A stretch of 64,000 bases of DNA, taken from Alloacidobacterium dinghuense. Lineage in GTDB: Bacteria > Acidobacteriota > Terriglobia > Terriglobales > Acidobacteriaceae. Location of the stretch: assembly GCF_014274465.1 (NCBI RefSeq), contig NZ_CP060394.1, positions 4,216,001 to 4,280,000 on the forward strand, written 5' to 3'. The notes beneath the pieces were generated by a model. It did no database searches. It was not told the DNA's origin and was given only the letters and a program-made list of their open reading frames with translations. The translations under genes were made by a program, and so were the position numbers. This document shows, in pieces, positions 1 to 8,425 of this stretch. The first letter of the stretch is position 1. Each line of letters starts with the position of its first letter.

Positions 1-1
1 G

Positions 2-313
2 GTCACGCGCACCCGACAGAGGGATAACGCCGGACCTCTCTGCCGGTTAAGTGGAGACACATTCAAATGCTTTGGTAAGACCGAAGGAATTGACTGTACT
101 TACGGGGAGTCTCTGGCGCTAAGCGACTCGGGCTCTCTATGGATAGGGTCGAATCCAGAAGTCTGCGTCTGGAATGGGCAAAAGGGCTTCGGATATCTTC
201 CTGAAGGCTTAGCTCCGGAGACGAATGGGGATGATGTTCTCGATATCCTCACACCTCAATCCTCAATCCCGTATTCACGGACCAACACTCAAAGGAGAAT
301 CCCATGGACATGA
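2..313 (+). pseudogene. Remnant of a sensor-type beta-propeller protein, cut at the left edge
   Basis: One reading frame is open from the left edge to a TGA at 311-313. Its first 75 or so codons look like blades of a two-component regulator propeller, with the phrase SLALSDSGSLWIGS followed by a tryptophan-containing repeat turn (VCVWNGQKGFG). Such propellers normally form the periplasmic part of large hybrid sensor kinases, which are abundant in Acidobacteriota. After about position 235 the resemblance stops, and the frame runs into the ribosome-binding site and first codons of the next gene. No membrane segment or kinase follows, so I read it as a truncated gene. The 5' part lies outside the window, so the whole protein cannot be judged. 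Confidence 0.5.
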
Positions 314-1128
314 TTACTGTGAAAGATGGTACACAAATTTTTTTCAAAGACTGGGGCAGGGGGCAGCCGATCGTGTTCAGCCACGGCTGGCCACTCTCGG
401 GCGATGACTGGGACGCGCAGATGATGTTCTTCCTCAACCACGGCTATCGCGTCATTGCCCATGATCGCCGGGGCCATGGACGGTCGACGCAGGTGGCCGA
501 GGGGCATGACATGGATCATTATGCGGACGATCTTGCGGCATTGACGGCACATCTCGACCTGAAGGATGCCATTCATGTTGGTCATTCAACCGGTGGCGGC
601 GAGGTCGCGCACTATCTTGGACGGCATGGAGAGAGCCGCGTGGCGAAGGCTGTGCTGATCAGTGCGGTGCCGCCGTTGATGGTGAAGACCGCGGCCAATC
701 CGGGGGGCCTTCCCAAGGAGGTTTTCGACGGATTCCAGGCGCAGCTCGCAGCAAACCGCTCGCAATTCTATCGCGACGTCGCGTCGGGCCCCTTCTATGG
801 CTACAATCGGCCGGGCGCTAAACCCTCCGAGGCGGTCATCGAGAATTGGTGGCGCCAAGGAATGATGGGCGGCGCGAAGGCGCATTATGACGGCATCGTC
901 GCCTTCTCTCAGACCGATTTCACTGATGATCTCAAGAGGATCACCGTGCCCGTGCTGGTGATGCACGGCGAAGACGATCAAATTGTGCCATTCGCCGACG
1001 CCGGTCCACTGTCAGCGAAGTTGCTGAAGAATGCCGAGACGAAGTTCTATCCTGGCTTCCCACATGGTATGCCAACAACAAATGCAGAGCAGATCAATGC
1101 AGACCTGCTGGCTTTCATCAAGAAGTAG
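304..1128 (+). CDS. Alpha/beta hydrolase of the non-heme chloroperoxidase/esterase type
   Basis: The 274-residue protein covers a full alpha/beta-hydrolase fold. The nucleophile elbow GHSTGG places the catalytic serine at about residue 95, the acid is Asp225 in HGEDDQIVP, and the histidine is His254 in FPHGMP. The oxyanion-hole region [12 protein letters not shown] at residues 25-36 is typical of cofactor-free haloperoxidases, which act mainly as esterases or perhydrolases in the cytoplasm. The start is supported by AAAGGAG at 291-297, six bases before the ATG; an internal ATG two codons later is also possible. The physiological substrate cannot be predicted. A decayed relative lies directly downstream, so this is the surviving member of a pair. 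Confidence 0.9.
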   Translation: MDMITVKDGTQIFFKDWGRGQPIVFSHGWPLSGDDWDAQMMFFLNHGYRVIAHDRRGHGRSTQVAEGHDMDHYADDLAALTAHLDLKDAIHVGHSTGGGEVAHYLGRHGESRVAKAVLISAVPPLMVKTAANPGGLPKEVFDGFQAQLAANRSQFYRDVASGPFYGYNRPGAKPSEAVIENWWRQGMMGGAKAHYDGIVAFSQTDFTDDLKRITVPVLVMHGEDDQIVPFADAGPLSAKLLKNAETKFYPGFPHGMPTTNAEQINADLLAFIKK

Positions 1129-1220
1129 GGGACAAGCTGTGGAGATGCTCCTCGAAGCCCTCCACAGCCTTTCTTCCGCATATCGGTTGTGCAAAATGGT
1201 TTGACCGTGGCAATACTTAA

Positions 1221-1618
1221 ATGAGTTTCCTCATGCCGACAATCACGACCAAGGATGGGACCCAGATTTATTAGGACTGGGTGGTCCTGGGCAGACAATC
1301 GCATTTTGTCATGGCTGGCCACTCAGCGCCGACGATTGTGACGCGCAATTGTTGTTCTTCAGACAACGCGGATATCGTGTGATTGCTCACGACCGCCGCG
1401 GTCATGGATGTTCAAGCCAGCCGTGGGACGGCCATGAGATGGATACATATGCCGACGATCTCGCGGCACTCTTCGAAACGTTGGACCTGAAAAATGCAAC
1501 TCTCGTCGGACACTCAGCGGGAGGAATATCTCCGGCGTGCCGACGCCGCCACGGAAAAGGACGGATTTCATCGTTGATCGCTGTTCCATCGCGCACGAGA
1601 ATGTCGTACCGTCCGTAA
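1221..1618 (+). pseudogene. Decayed second chloroperoxidase-type hydrolase
   Basis: From the ATG at 1221 the translation begins like the preceding hydrolase (TITTKDGTQIY) but meets a TAG where the intact gene encodes FKDWG. Past a small indel the similarity resumes with [24 protein letters not shown] and the nucleophile elbow GHSAGG at about 1508-1525. It is then lost in another frame change and ends at a stop near 1616. The C-terminal half, with the acid and the histidine, is missing. This is a degraded paralogue rather than a working gene, and it probably arose by duplication or by transfer of a related gene. Confidence 0.8.
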
Positions 1619-1639
1619 ACTCAATAACCACCTCGTAGT

Positions 1640-1807
1640 AATGCAGCGCACGATATGGGCGCCTTGCCGGCTCTGATAGGAACGGCAGACCACCCCAATG
1701 AAGTCGCCGGACTGCTTTATATCGAAGCTCCGGTTACGCTCGGTGACATCCTGCGAATTTGCGGTTGTTGTCTTAGAAAACGAGCTTTCAACAGCCACAG
1801 GCCTTAG
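1640..1807 (+). pseudogene. Fragment of an epoxide-hydrolase/dehalogenase-like hydrolase
   Basis: A short open frame ending at TAG 1805-1807 reads AAHDMGALPALIG followed by HPNEVAGLLYIEAPVTLGD. The HDMGA elbow and the following strand are characteristic of epoxide hydrolases and haloalkane dehalogenases, in which Asp replaces the nucleophilic Ser. Nothing upstream or downstream continues the fold; after TLGDIL the frame runs into unrelated residues. I read it as a remnant of a hydrolase from a different subfamily, left between the decayed chloroperoxidase and the Nramp gene. The assignment rests on about 35 residues. Confidence 0.5.
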
Positions 1808-1827
1808 CACTCATTGAGCTCTGATTC

Positions 1828-3210
1828 GTGAGGCTCGCGGCGTTCGGTCGTCCTCGTTCCATGCAATTGCCCCAGGCTTTGTCTAAGGTACGATGGCCTG
1901 TGCACCAACCACCGCCTGATACGCCGTTGCAATCCAAATTGCCAGTTAAGCTACCTCATGGCCTGCAACGATTTTTGGGAGAACTCGGTCCGGGGTTAAT
2001 CACCGGCGCTGCGGATGATGACCCGTCCGGCATCTCGACCTACTCTGTCGCGGGCGCGTCCTACGGATATGCAACACTGTGGACAGCTCTCTTGTCTTTT
2101 CCCCTGATGGCTGCCGTCCAGCTGATGTGTGCTCGACTGGGCATGGTGACAGGATGCGGACTCGCGAGCGTGATACGCACTCATTATCCGCGCTGGATTT
2201 TGTGGTTTGCCTGCACCCTCGTTGTTGTCGCGAATGTCTTCAACATCGGTGCCGACCTCGGCGGTATGGCCGATGCAATGCAGATGGTTACCGGCATCCG
2301 TTCATATTTCTGGACTCCGTTTTTAGCAGTAGTCATTACTGGTCTTTTATTTTGGACTTCTTACCGGCGAATGGCCCAGATCTTCAAGTGGCTCACTCTT
2401 GTGCTGTTTGCTTATGTGATTACTGCATTCCTGGCTCGCCCTGATTGGGCCGCTGTGGCCCGAGCGACTTTTATTCCACATATGGAGTGGAACAAGAATT
2501 ACATCGCTATTTTAGTGGGCATCCTGGGAACAACGATTTCGCCATACCTATTTTTCTGGCAGGCAGCGCAGGAGGTTGAGGAGGATCGCGACCATGGCAA
2601 AATGACCGTTGCCCAGAGGCGCGGTTCGACGAATAAAGAACTTCGGATTGCAAGAAGAGACGTGATCACGGGAATGTCGCTTTCCAACCTGATCATGTAT
2701 TTTTTAATCCTGACGACCGCCGCAACCCTGCACGCAAATGGCACAAAGAATATCGAGACGGCAAAGCAAGCGGCCGAGGCGCTCCGTCCACTCGCGGGCA
2801 AAGGAGCCTATTGGCTGTTCACCTTGGGCATCATTGGCACCGGCATGCTAGCCGTGCCAGTTCTGGCGGGCTCCTCGGCGTATGCGATCGCGGAAGGATC
2901 AAAGTGGAGATCAGCCTCCCTCAATTTAAAGCCTCCGTTGGCTCGCAAATTCTATGCCGTGATTGCGATCGCTATATTTCTTGGGCTCACATTTAATTTT
3001 GCCAAACTCAATGCCGTGAAAATGCTGTTCTGGTCCGCCGTATTAAATGGCTTGCTCGCTCCACCTCTAGTGATCATGGTCGTGTTGCTGACCAGCGATC
3101 GAAGGGTGATGGGAAATCGTGTCAATTCCTTTGGCACGCGAGCATTGGGGTGGATGTGCGCGCTGATTATGAGCGTTGCGGCCCTCGCCCTGTTGATATC
3201 CCTTGGCTGA
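1828..3210 (+). CDS. Nramp-family divalent metal transporter (atypical TM1 and TM6 motifs)
   Basis: The 460-residue, highly hydrophobic protein has the Nramp fold, with about eleven predicted membrane helices beginning after residue 50. It is expected to move divalent metals into the cytoplasm, coupled to protons. The first helix carries DDDPSGIS (residues 63-70) where classical Mn/Fe transporters have DPGN, and the sixth helix carries ISPY (237-240) where they have a metal-binding methionine before Pro-His. Such changes are found in Nramp relatives with altered metal choice, so the substrate may not be manganese. The GTG at 1828 gives the longest form; ATG 1861 is an alternative, and neither has a strong ribosome-binding site. 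There is no regulator next to it. Confidence 0.85.
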   Translation: MRLAAFGRPRSMQLPQALSKVRWPVHQPPPDTPLQSKLPVKLPHGLQRFLGELGPGLITGAADDDPSGISTYSVAGASYGYATLWTALLSFPLMAAVQLMCARLGMVTGCGLASVIRTHYPRWILWFACTLVVVANVFNIGADLGGMADAMQMVTGIRSYFWTPFLAVVITGLLFWTSYRRMAQIFKWLTLVLFAYVITAFLARPDWAAVARATFIPHMEWNKNYIAILVGILGTTISPYLFFWQAAQEVEEDRDHGKMTVAQRRGSTNKELRIARRDVITGMSLSNLIMYFLILTTAATLHANGTKNIETAKQAAEALRPLAGKGAYWLFTLGIIGTGMLAVPVLAGSSAYAIAEGSKWRSASLNLKPPLARKFYAVIAIAIFLGLTFNFAKLNAVKMLFWSAVLNGLLAPPLVIMVVLLTSDRRVMGNRVNSFGTRALGWMCALIMSVAALALLISLG

Positions 3211-3330
3211 ACTCATCTTCGACTTCTCCAATGGGTTCCATGATGCGCCCCGGTATTGGCAATCACAACTTTTTCTGGAACTGGCTGTAAACGGCGGTGA
3301 GAACGGATTCACTTGCTATGCTGTCAACTG

Positions 3331-3672
3331 ATGGGTCGCGAGCAAAGCGAACTCGCAGTTTGGCGTCAAATGGCGCTTGTTCAGCGCCGTGAATCTGCGA
3401 AGAATCCAAGCATGATCTTTAGATTCATGAGCGGGGACGAACGTTTCGCACAGACCCAATTTGCCTACCGCCTGAACGAGGATGGCACGATCGATTCAAT
3501 CTGCCCGCTCTGCTATCGCACCATTTGTTCAGCGAGGTCTAAAGACGATCTCGCAGATGAGGAGCGGATGCACAGGTGCAGCCCCGAAGATGTTTTGCGA
3601 TTGAGAAGCAAGCCGACGACTGAGAGAACAACAGCTGGTCGACGAGAAACGCAAGGGCAAGCCTCTGCCTAA
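3331..3672 (+). CDS. Small cysteine-containing protein, probable zinc-binding
   Basis: I do not recognise a named family. The centre of the protein reads DGTIDSICPLCYRTICSA followed by a charged stretch and MHRC, giving a CxxC...C...HxC arrangement that could bind zinc. Similar small proteins with 'DGTIDSxCxxC' and a closing H-x-C are common in Acidobacteriota genomes, from memory. The start is uncertain: ATG at 3331, 3370 or 3412 are all possible and none has a clear ribosome-binding site. The last 20 or so residues lie over the Ku gene remnant in another frame, so the original C-terminus has probably been replaced by a deletion junction. Confidence 0.55.
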   Translation: MGREQSELAVWRQMALVQRRESAKNPSMIFRFMSGDERFAQTQFAYRLNEDGTIDSICPLCYRTICSARSKDDLADEERMHRCSPEDVLRLRSKPTTERTTAGRRETQGQASA

Positions 3673-3773
3673 AGAAGAGCCGGGAGGCTCCCCGCCAAGA
3701 AGTTGTCAACATCATGGATGCGCTTCGGAGCAGCCTCGCTGAGACCAAACCGAAACGTAACGCCTACTCCTAA
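3614..3773 (+). pseudogene. C-terminal remnant of a Ku (NHEJ) gene, frameshifted
   Basis: In the frame beginning near 3614 the DNA reads LREQQLVDEKRKGKPLPKEE, and after a shift of one base near 3680-3690 it continues as QEVVNIMDALRSSLAETKPK before TAA at 3771-3773. A Lys-rich 'L-D-x-K-x-x-G-K' helix, an acidic/proline linker and a closing 'V-x-x-M-x-A-L-x-x-S-L' helix form the usual C-terminal tail of bacterial Ku. Ku binds DNA ends and recruits LigD for non-homologous end joining. The core DNA-binding barrel is absent, so this is a broken end. No LigD is in the window. Confidence 0.6.
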
Positions 3774-3858
3774 GAGAGCGAGAACGCATACAAATGGCGA
3801 ATGGTTGTCGAACGGCCTTCATCTGACTCCAAAAGCAGCGTTTATTTCGCTAAGAATC

Positions 3859-6582
3859 TTAAGTACTTTTCTTTGGTTTGCGTACACGGGAGGTTTTGTT
3901 TGTTGGCGACTGCCTCACGGTTTTTGATGGATCAGCATGAGGGAGATCATTGAAAGCGGTTTTGTCGACGACGCTCAAAACGACACCATCGACGCGGTTG
4001 TCCAGGGTTCTGTATGGCGTAATGCGCAGACTGCACCAACGGCCCTCTTGATCTTGCACCTCATATTGCCGAGGTTGAACTTCCTGAATAACATCGAGCA
4101 TCATCTGCTCCAGGTTGGCAACGTCAATTTTCAGCTTAAGGCGAGGTATGGGTCTGCCCACGTCGCTCGTCATCAATCCGAGGGTTGCTGTCGCCTGAGG
4201 TGTAAACCGGCGAACGCTTAGGTCGGCTCCCACCATGACCATCGGTAAGTTGACACTATTTAGGAGGTTAGTCAGATCGTTATTGAGTTGGGCGAGCAGT
4301 TCATTCCGGTGCTGCATCTCCTCGTTGACCGTGTGCAATTCTTCGTTAGCAGACTCCAATTCCTCCTTCGAGGTCTGCAATTCTTCATTGGTGCTTTGCA
4401 GCTCTTCATTTCCTGATTGAACCTCTTCGTTTGCCGACTGCAGTTCCTCGTTCGTTGCTTCCTGCGTCTCGATTATGGATTGCAAATATTCCTTGGTCGC
4501 GGCCAGCTCCTGTTTCAGCTGCGCGGTTTGCTTGTCTCTTTCTGACTGCTCAGTTTCCGTTAGCGTTCTCGTTTCCGTAGCTGTCAATTGTTGCGTTTCG
4601 GGAGATGCATGTTCGAAAACCACCAGGAAGCTTTGGCGGTCCTGAATCGGAGCCTTGAAGGGTATAACCCGCACCGTGATCTGCTTCGCACTTCCATTGG
4701 ACTCGGTAGTTACATTCTGACGTTTTGCCTCGACTCCACTTTTTCGTGCTTCTTCAACAGCGTTTTGCAGTTCAAATAGAAGTCCCGGTCGGGCCATCTT
4801 CAGCAGGTTTAGACTCGCTTTTCCGGTAGGCAATTCCAGGAAAGATCCGGTCCGTCCGCGGCTCTGCAAAATTTCAAGCTGATCGTTGATCACAACAGCG
4901 GGAGGGGTATATCTGGCCAGCAGTAAACGATCCGCTTCCCGCTGCAATTCAATCGGAGCTTTGGAAGTGTCAGGCACTTTTGCAGGCGGCGGTTGGTTCT
5001 CGGCTCCTCCAATCTTACTTTCTGATTGGCCAATCGAGAAACCAAACGTGACTGGGGTAGATACCATTTTCTTACGATAGATTTTCTGCTTTTTGTCAGC
5101 CATTTCGAACAGCTCGGAACCTGCGCCCAAAAGACCTTCTGTACTGCCGATCATAAGAAATCCAGTCGGATTTAGAGCGTAATGGAAGATCGGAATCACC
5201 CTTTTTTGTAGTGTCTGACTCAGATAGATCATCACATTGCGACAACTTACCAGATCCATTCTTGAGAACGGAGGATCGCTGAATACATTCTGCGTGGAGA
5301 ATATGCAAAGATCGCGGATTGTCTTACTAATCTGGTATCCGCCGTCAGATTTATGGAAGAAGCGCCGAAGCCGCATGGGATTTACGTCGGCTTCAATGCT
5401 TTCTTTATAAACTCCTGCCCGTGCGCGTTGAATCGCGCTCTCACTGAGATCCGTACCAAATATTTGTATTGGAACTTCTGTCCGCTCTTCGCCCAGAAAT
5501 TCGACAAGCGACATGGCGTGAGAATATGTTTCTTCACCAGTCGAGCATCCAGGCACCCAGATCCGAATAGGGGCAGGAGTAGAGTTTCGGGCCTGGAGCA
5601 CTGCCGGATAGACAACTTGCTTGAGAATGTCAAATGCTTCAGGGTTACGGAAGAAGCTGGTGACGTTAATCAGAAGATCCTGATAGAGGGCAGTTAACTC
5701 AATGCGATCACGATGCAATAAAGTCAGATATTCGCTTATCTTTTCGATCTTGTGCAAGGCCATCCGACGCTGAATGCGGCGGCCGATCGTCGGCGGCTTG
5801 TATTCGGAGAAATCGACCTTAGTGGCTCTACGCAACAGCCGAAATACTTGTGACAAATAGGTATCCAGCCCTTTGTCGCCGGCATCCACGTGCTCCATGT
5901 GCGCGCCTGCGACATACGGATGTTGACGTATGCGGGCTAACTCCATGGCGATACCTTCAGGCGGCAACACAAAATCCACACATTCCGCAGCAATGGCGCT
6001 TGCCGGCATCCCGTCGTACTTTGCTGTGCCGGCGTCCTGGGCGAAGGTAATGCCGCCTTCTCCCTTGATGGCAGTCAAGCCCAATGTTCCATCTGAGGCC
6101 GTTCCCGACAGAATTACCCCAATCGCGTTGCTGCCCTGATCGGCTGCAAGAGAGCGAAAAAATATATCGATCGTCGTGTTAAAGGATCGTGGTTCTCCGC
6201 GGCTATCAACGTGCAATGTTGCGTCGGAGATTCTGAGATCACGATTAGGAGGAATCACATAGATATGATTCGCCTCCACTGCCAGACCATCGCTTGCAGT
6301 AAGGACCGGCATTGACGTGGCGCGGGCCAGGATCTGGGTAAAGGCGCTCTCGCGGGAGGGGTCGAGATGCGGCACAAAAATAAAGGCCATCCCCAGGTCG
6401 GGCGAGAGCGCCTTCAGCAGGCTGGTAAAAGCCTCAAGGCCGCCGGCGGATGCGCCTATGCCTACAATGGGAAAGGTGCTCTTGCGATACGGTTCTTCCG
6501 GCGCCTCAGCTTCCCGGGCTCGCTTCGGGCGCAAGGGCGCACCGCGCTTACTCGCCGTGTTGTTTCTCTTCGATGGAGTCAT
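3859..6582 (-). CDS. CheB-CheR-PAS fusion signalling protein
   Basis: The 907-residue protein joins a CheB methylesterase domain (about residues 36-220; Ser45 in GIGASAGG, His72 in VPHLD, Asp164 in SGTASDG), a CheR methyltransferase (about 230-500, with the SAM loop GCSTGEET at 345-352), a long heptad-rich coiled coil made of repeated N/S-E-E-L-Q units (about 660-760) and a PAS domain (about 765-870). It ends in a basic tail (RKPKKST). Related proteins often continue into a histidine kinase; here there is none, so output must pass to a partner. No chemoreceptor, CheA or CheW is nearby, which argues for a sensory role outside chemotaxis. It is divergent from the receiver gene at 6814. Confidence 0.93.
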   Translation of the reverse strand: MTPSKRNNTASKRGAPLRPKRAREAEAPEEPYRKSTFPIVGIGASAGGLEAFTSLLKALSPDLGMAFIFVPHLDPSRESAFTQILARATSMPVLTASDGLAVEANHIYVIPPNRDLRISDATLHVDSRGEPRSFNTTIDIFFRSLAADQGSNAIGVILSGTASDGTLGLTAIKGEGGITFAQDAGTAKYDGMPASAIAAECVDFVLPPEGIAMELARIRQHPYVAGAHMEHVDAGDKGLDTYLSQVFRLLRRATKVDFSEYKPPTIGRRIQRRMALHKIEKISEYLTLLHRDRIELTALYQDLLINVTSFFRNPEAFDILKQVVYPAVLQARNSTPAPIRIWVPGCSTGEETYSHAMSLVEFLGEERTEVPIQIFGTDLSESAIQRARAGVYKESIEADVNPMRLRRFFHKSDGGYQISKTIRDLCIFSTQNVFSDPPFSRMDLVSCRNVMIYLSQTLQKRVIPIFHYALNPTGFLMIGSTEGLLGAGSELFEMADKKQKIYRKKMVSTPVTFGFSIGQSESKIGGAENQPPPAKVPDTSKAPIELQREADRLLLARYTPPAVVINDQLEILQSRGRTGSFLELPTGKASLNLLKMARPGLLFELQNAVEEARKSGVEAKRQNVTTESNGSAKQITVRVIPFKAPIQDRQSFLVVFEHASPETQQLTATETRTLTETEQSERDKQTAQLKQELAATKEYLQSIIETQEATNEELQSANEEVQSGNEELQSTNEELQTSKEELESANEELHTVNEEMQHRNELLAQLNNDLTNLLNSVNLPMVMVGADLSVRRFTPQATATLGLMTSDVGRPIPRLKLKIDVANLEQMMLDVIQEVQPRQYEVQDQEGRWCSLRITPYRTLDNRVDGVVLSVVDKTAFNDLPHADPSKTVRQSPTNKTSRVRKPKKST

Positions 6583-6813
6583 AAGAATCGGGGCATCATG
6601 CAGTTGTTTTAAAAACTCTTAGCGTTTTCGGCCAGGAAATATTTGCGTCCCGCTCTCTGACTAGATGCAAGAAATGAGATTATAGACCTCATTCGAAAGA
6701 AGAACGGAACGATTGAACATCACGGCAAATTGAAGGGTCAGGTCGCCTGGAGAACAGCGGCGGCCTATTTCGAGCCCATCGTTCCGCATCTCATAACAGT
6801 GGAGAGGAACCGC

Positions 6814-7248
6814 ATGGCCGGAAGGCAGCCTCGGATACTTTGCCTCGACGACCAACCGGCAAATCTTCTCGTTCGCAAGATGCTGCTGGAGCAGTTCGGC
6901 TGCGAGGTCGTCACAGTGCTCGACGCGCAATCCTGCCTTGCTGCCGCAACGCATGAACCATTCGATCTCGCCCTGATCGACTGTCATCTTGGTGAAACAG
7001 TTACAGGTGAAGATGTGGCGCGGGATCTTCGAGTATGTGTGCCAGGCCTCGTGCTTGTGATGCTCACAGGTGACCCGCAAATTCCAGAAAGCGCGAAAAA
7101 AAGCGTCGACGCGGTGCTGATAAAGGGCTCAACCAACCCTGAGGATTTGCTGAGAACGATGCAAGAGCTTCTGCCGGACTGTGCTATCAGACAGCCTCGT
7201 CAAACATTGGTTCGAGAACTATTTCCCACAGCGAACCCGGAATTCTAA
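6814..7248 (+). CDS. Single-domain response regulator (receiver only)
   Basis: The protein of about 144 residues is one receiver domain: acidic pocket LDDQ at residues 11-14, phosphoacceptor Asp56 in LALIDCHLG, and the conserved Thr/Lys region MLTGD...VLIKG. There is no output domain, so it probably acts through protein-protein contact or as a phosphate shuttle. The start is placed at ATG 6814 because of GGAGAGGA at 6801-6808; the same frame stays open upstream to 6730 without a better site. It lies between the CheB-CheR-PAS gene (divergent) and a CheB gene (convergent), so a common pathway is plausible but not shown. Confidence 0.85.
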   Translation: MAGRQPRILCLDDQPANLLVRKMLLEQFGCEVVTVLDAQSCLAAATHEPFDLALIDCHLGETVTGEDVARDLRVCVPGLVLVMLTGDPQIPESAKKSVDAVLIKGSTNPEDLLRTMQELLPDCAIRQPRQTLVRELFPTANPEF

Positions 7249-7328
7249 CCTCGGATCCCACCCTACCCTCTTCCTTCAATAACTGTCGAAGGATTGCGAC
7301 TCGGTTTTGACGGGATTTCCACGGAGAG

Positions 7329-8357
7329 TCAGGACTCCTCCATGGCAAACCTCTCTTCGTTGGCCTCATTGACGCGAATCAGGAAGTCTCTCAAGACTCT
7401 TGCATTTTCCGTGATATCGGAGGCGCGTTCCTCGAACTGTTCGGCTGTTTCGTCATGGTTATCACCCGTGGCGCGATCCGCCATGCGGCGATACAGCGAA
7501 GCACTCTCCTCCAATGCTCGAAGAGCGGACCAAAGGGCTGTCTCTACGGCGTGACGCTGTTCCGCTCCCAGATGGCGGGCCGTGAAGGCATGACCGACCC
7601 GGCAACGAAAGCGCAAAAAGCCGCTGTTTTCGATTTCCCAAAGCACGCCCCCGCAATCGGGGCACGCAAAGGCGGAGGGATGGCCGGGACGACCGTCATT
7701 CTCGATTTCAGACATATCGAACTCCGCAATTTTAGTCTCCTGGATTGGTTGAATATCCTGCACACGATCAGCGGCTGTCTCTTCCGGTATGATTTCGCGC
7801 GTAAGGCGCAGCAGCTCAACCGGAATTTCGGGAAGTGACAATACCTGAGCGTCGGGAACCTGCTCCAACGCACATCGCGGCATCGATGAAAACATGGCAC
7901 TCTCCGGATCCTGCACAATGGCTTCGCCGCCACGAGCGCGGATGACCATCAATCCCGCAGTTCCATCGTCCAGGGAACCAGTCAGGACGACGCCGATAAC
8001 CCTCCGTCCAAAGGACGATGCGGCGGAGCGGAATAGAGGATCGATAGCCGGCCGATGAAGGTTCTCACGCGGCCCCTGAATGACCCTCAGCAGACTGCCT
8101 TCAACAATCATGTGGCGGTCTGGAGGAGCAATATAAATCATCCCTTTTTCAATGCGAGTCCGGTCTTCCGGATGAATGACCGGCAGTTTGCTGGCGTGCT
8201 GCATGATTTGTGGAAGCAGGCTGCCGGCGTGGTTTGAGGTGTGCAACACAATTAAAACAGCTGCATCTAAATCAGCCGGGAGGGTGCCGAGAAGTTGCTG
8301 CAAAGCCTCAATTCCGCCTGCCGACGCGCCGATCACTACCAAGTCGCGGTTCGCCAT
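7329..8357 (-). CDS. CheB-type methylesterase with C-terminal zinc-ribbon-like extension
   Basis: The 342-residue protein starts directly with a CheB catalytic domain: Ser12 in IGASAGG, His39 in LHTSNH and Asp131 in GSLDDG. It lacks the N-terminal receiver of chemotaxis CheB, so activity is not controlled by its own phosphorylation. After residue 225 comes a CPDCGG...FRCRVGH region that looks like a small metal-binding knuckle, followed by a helical tail rich in Glu and Ala. Proteins of this layout are widespread outside chemotaxis operons. GGAG seven bases upstream supports the ATG at 8357. It diverges from the HTH gene at 8426. Confidence 0.9.
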   Translation of the reverse strand: MANRDLVVIGASAGGIEALQQLLGTLPADLDAAVLIVLHTSNHAGSLLPQIMQHASKLPVIHPEDRTRIEKGMIYIAPPDRHMIVEGSLLRVIQGPRENLHRPAIDPLFRSAASSFGRRVIGVVLTGSLDDGTAGLMVIRARGGEAIVQDPESAMFSSMPRCALEQVPDAQVLSLPEIPVELLRLTREIIPEETAADRVQDIQPIQETKIAEFDMSEIENDGRPGHPSAFACPDCGGVLWEIENSGFLRFRCRVGHAFTARHLGAEQRHAVETALWSALRALEESASLYRRMADRATGDNHDETAEQFEERASDITENARVLRDFLIRVNEANEERFAMEES

Positions 8358-8425
8358 GACTTTCTCCTGCCCAGTGAGTCAGATGAGCGGAAAAGATTTT
8401 ATGTGGCGCCGGGAGTTGAAATATA

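Noticed and set aside
3703-3927. 74-codon frame beginning STSWMRFGA
   Set aside because: It reads the Ku remnant and the end of the CheB-CheR-PAS gene in wrong frames.
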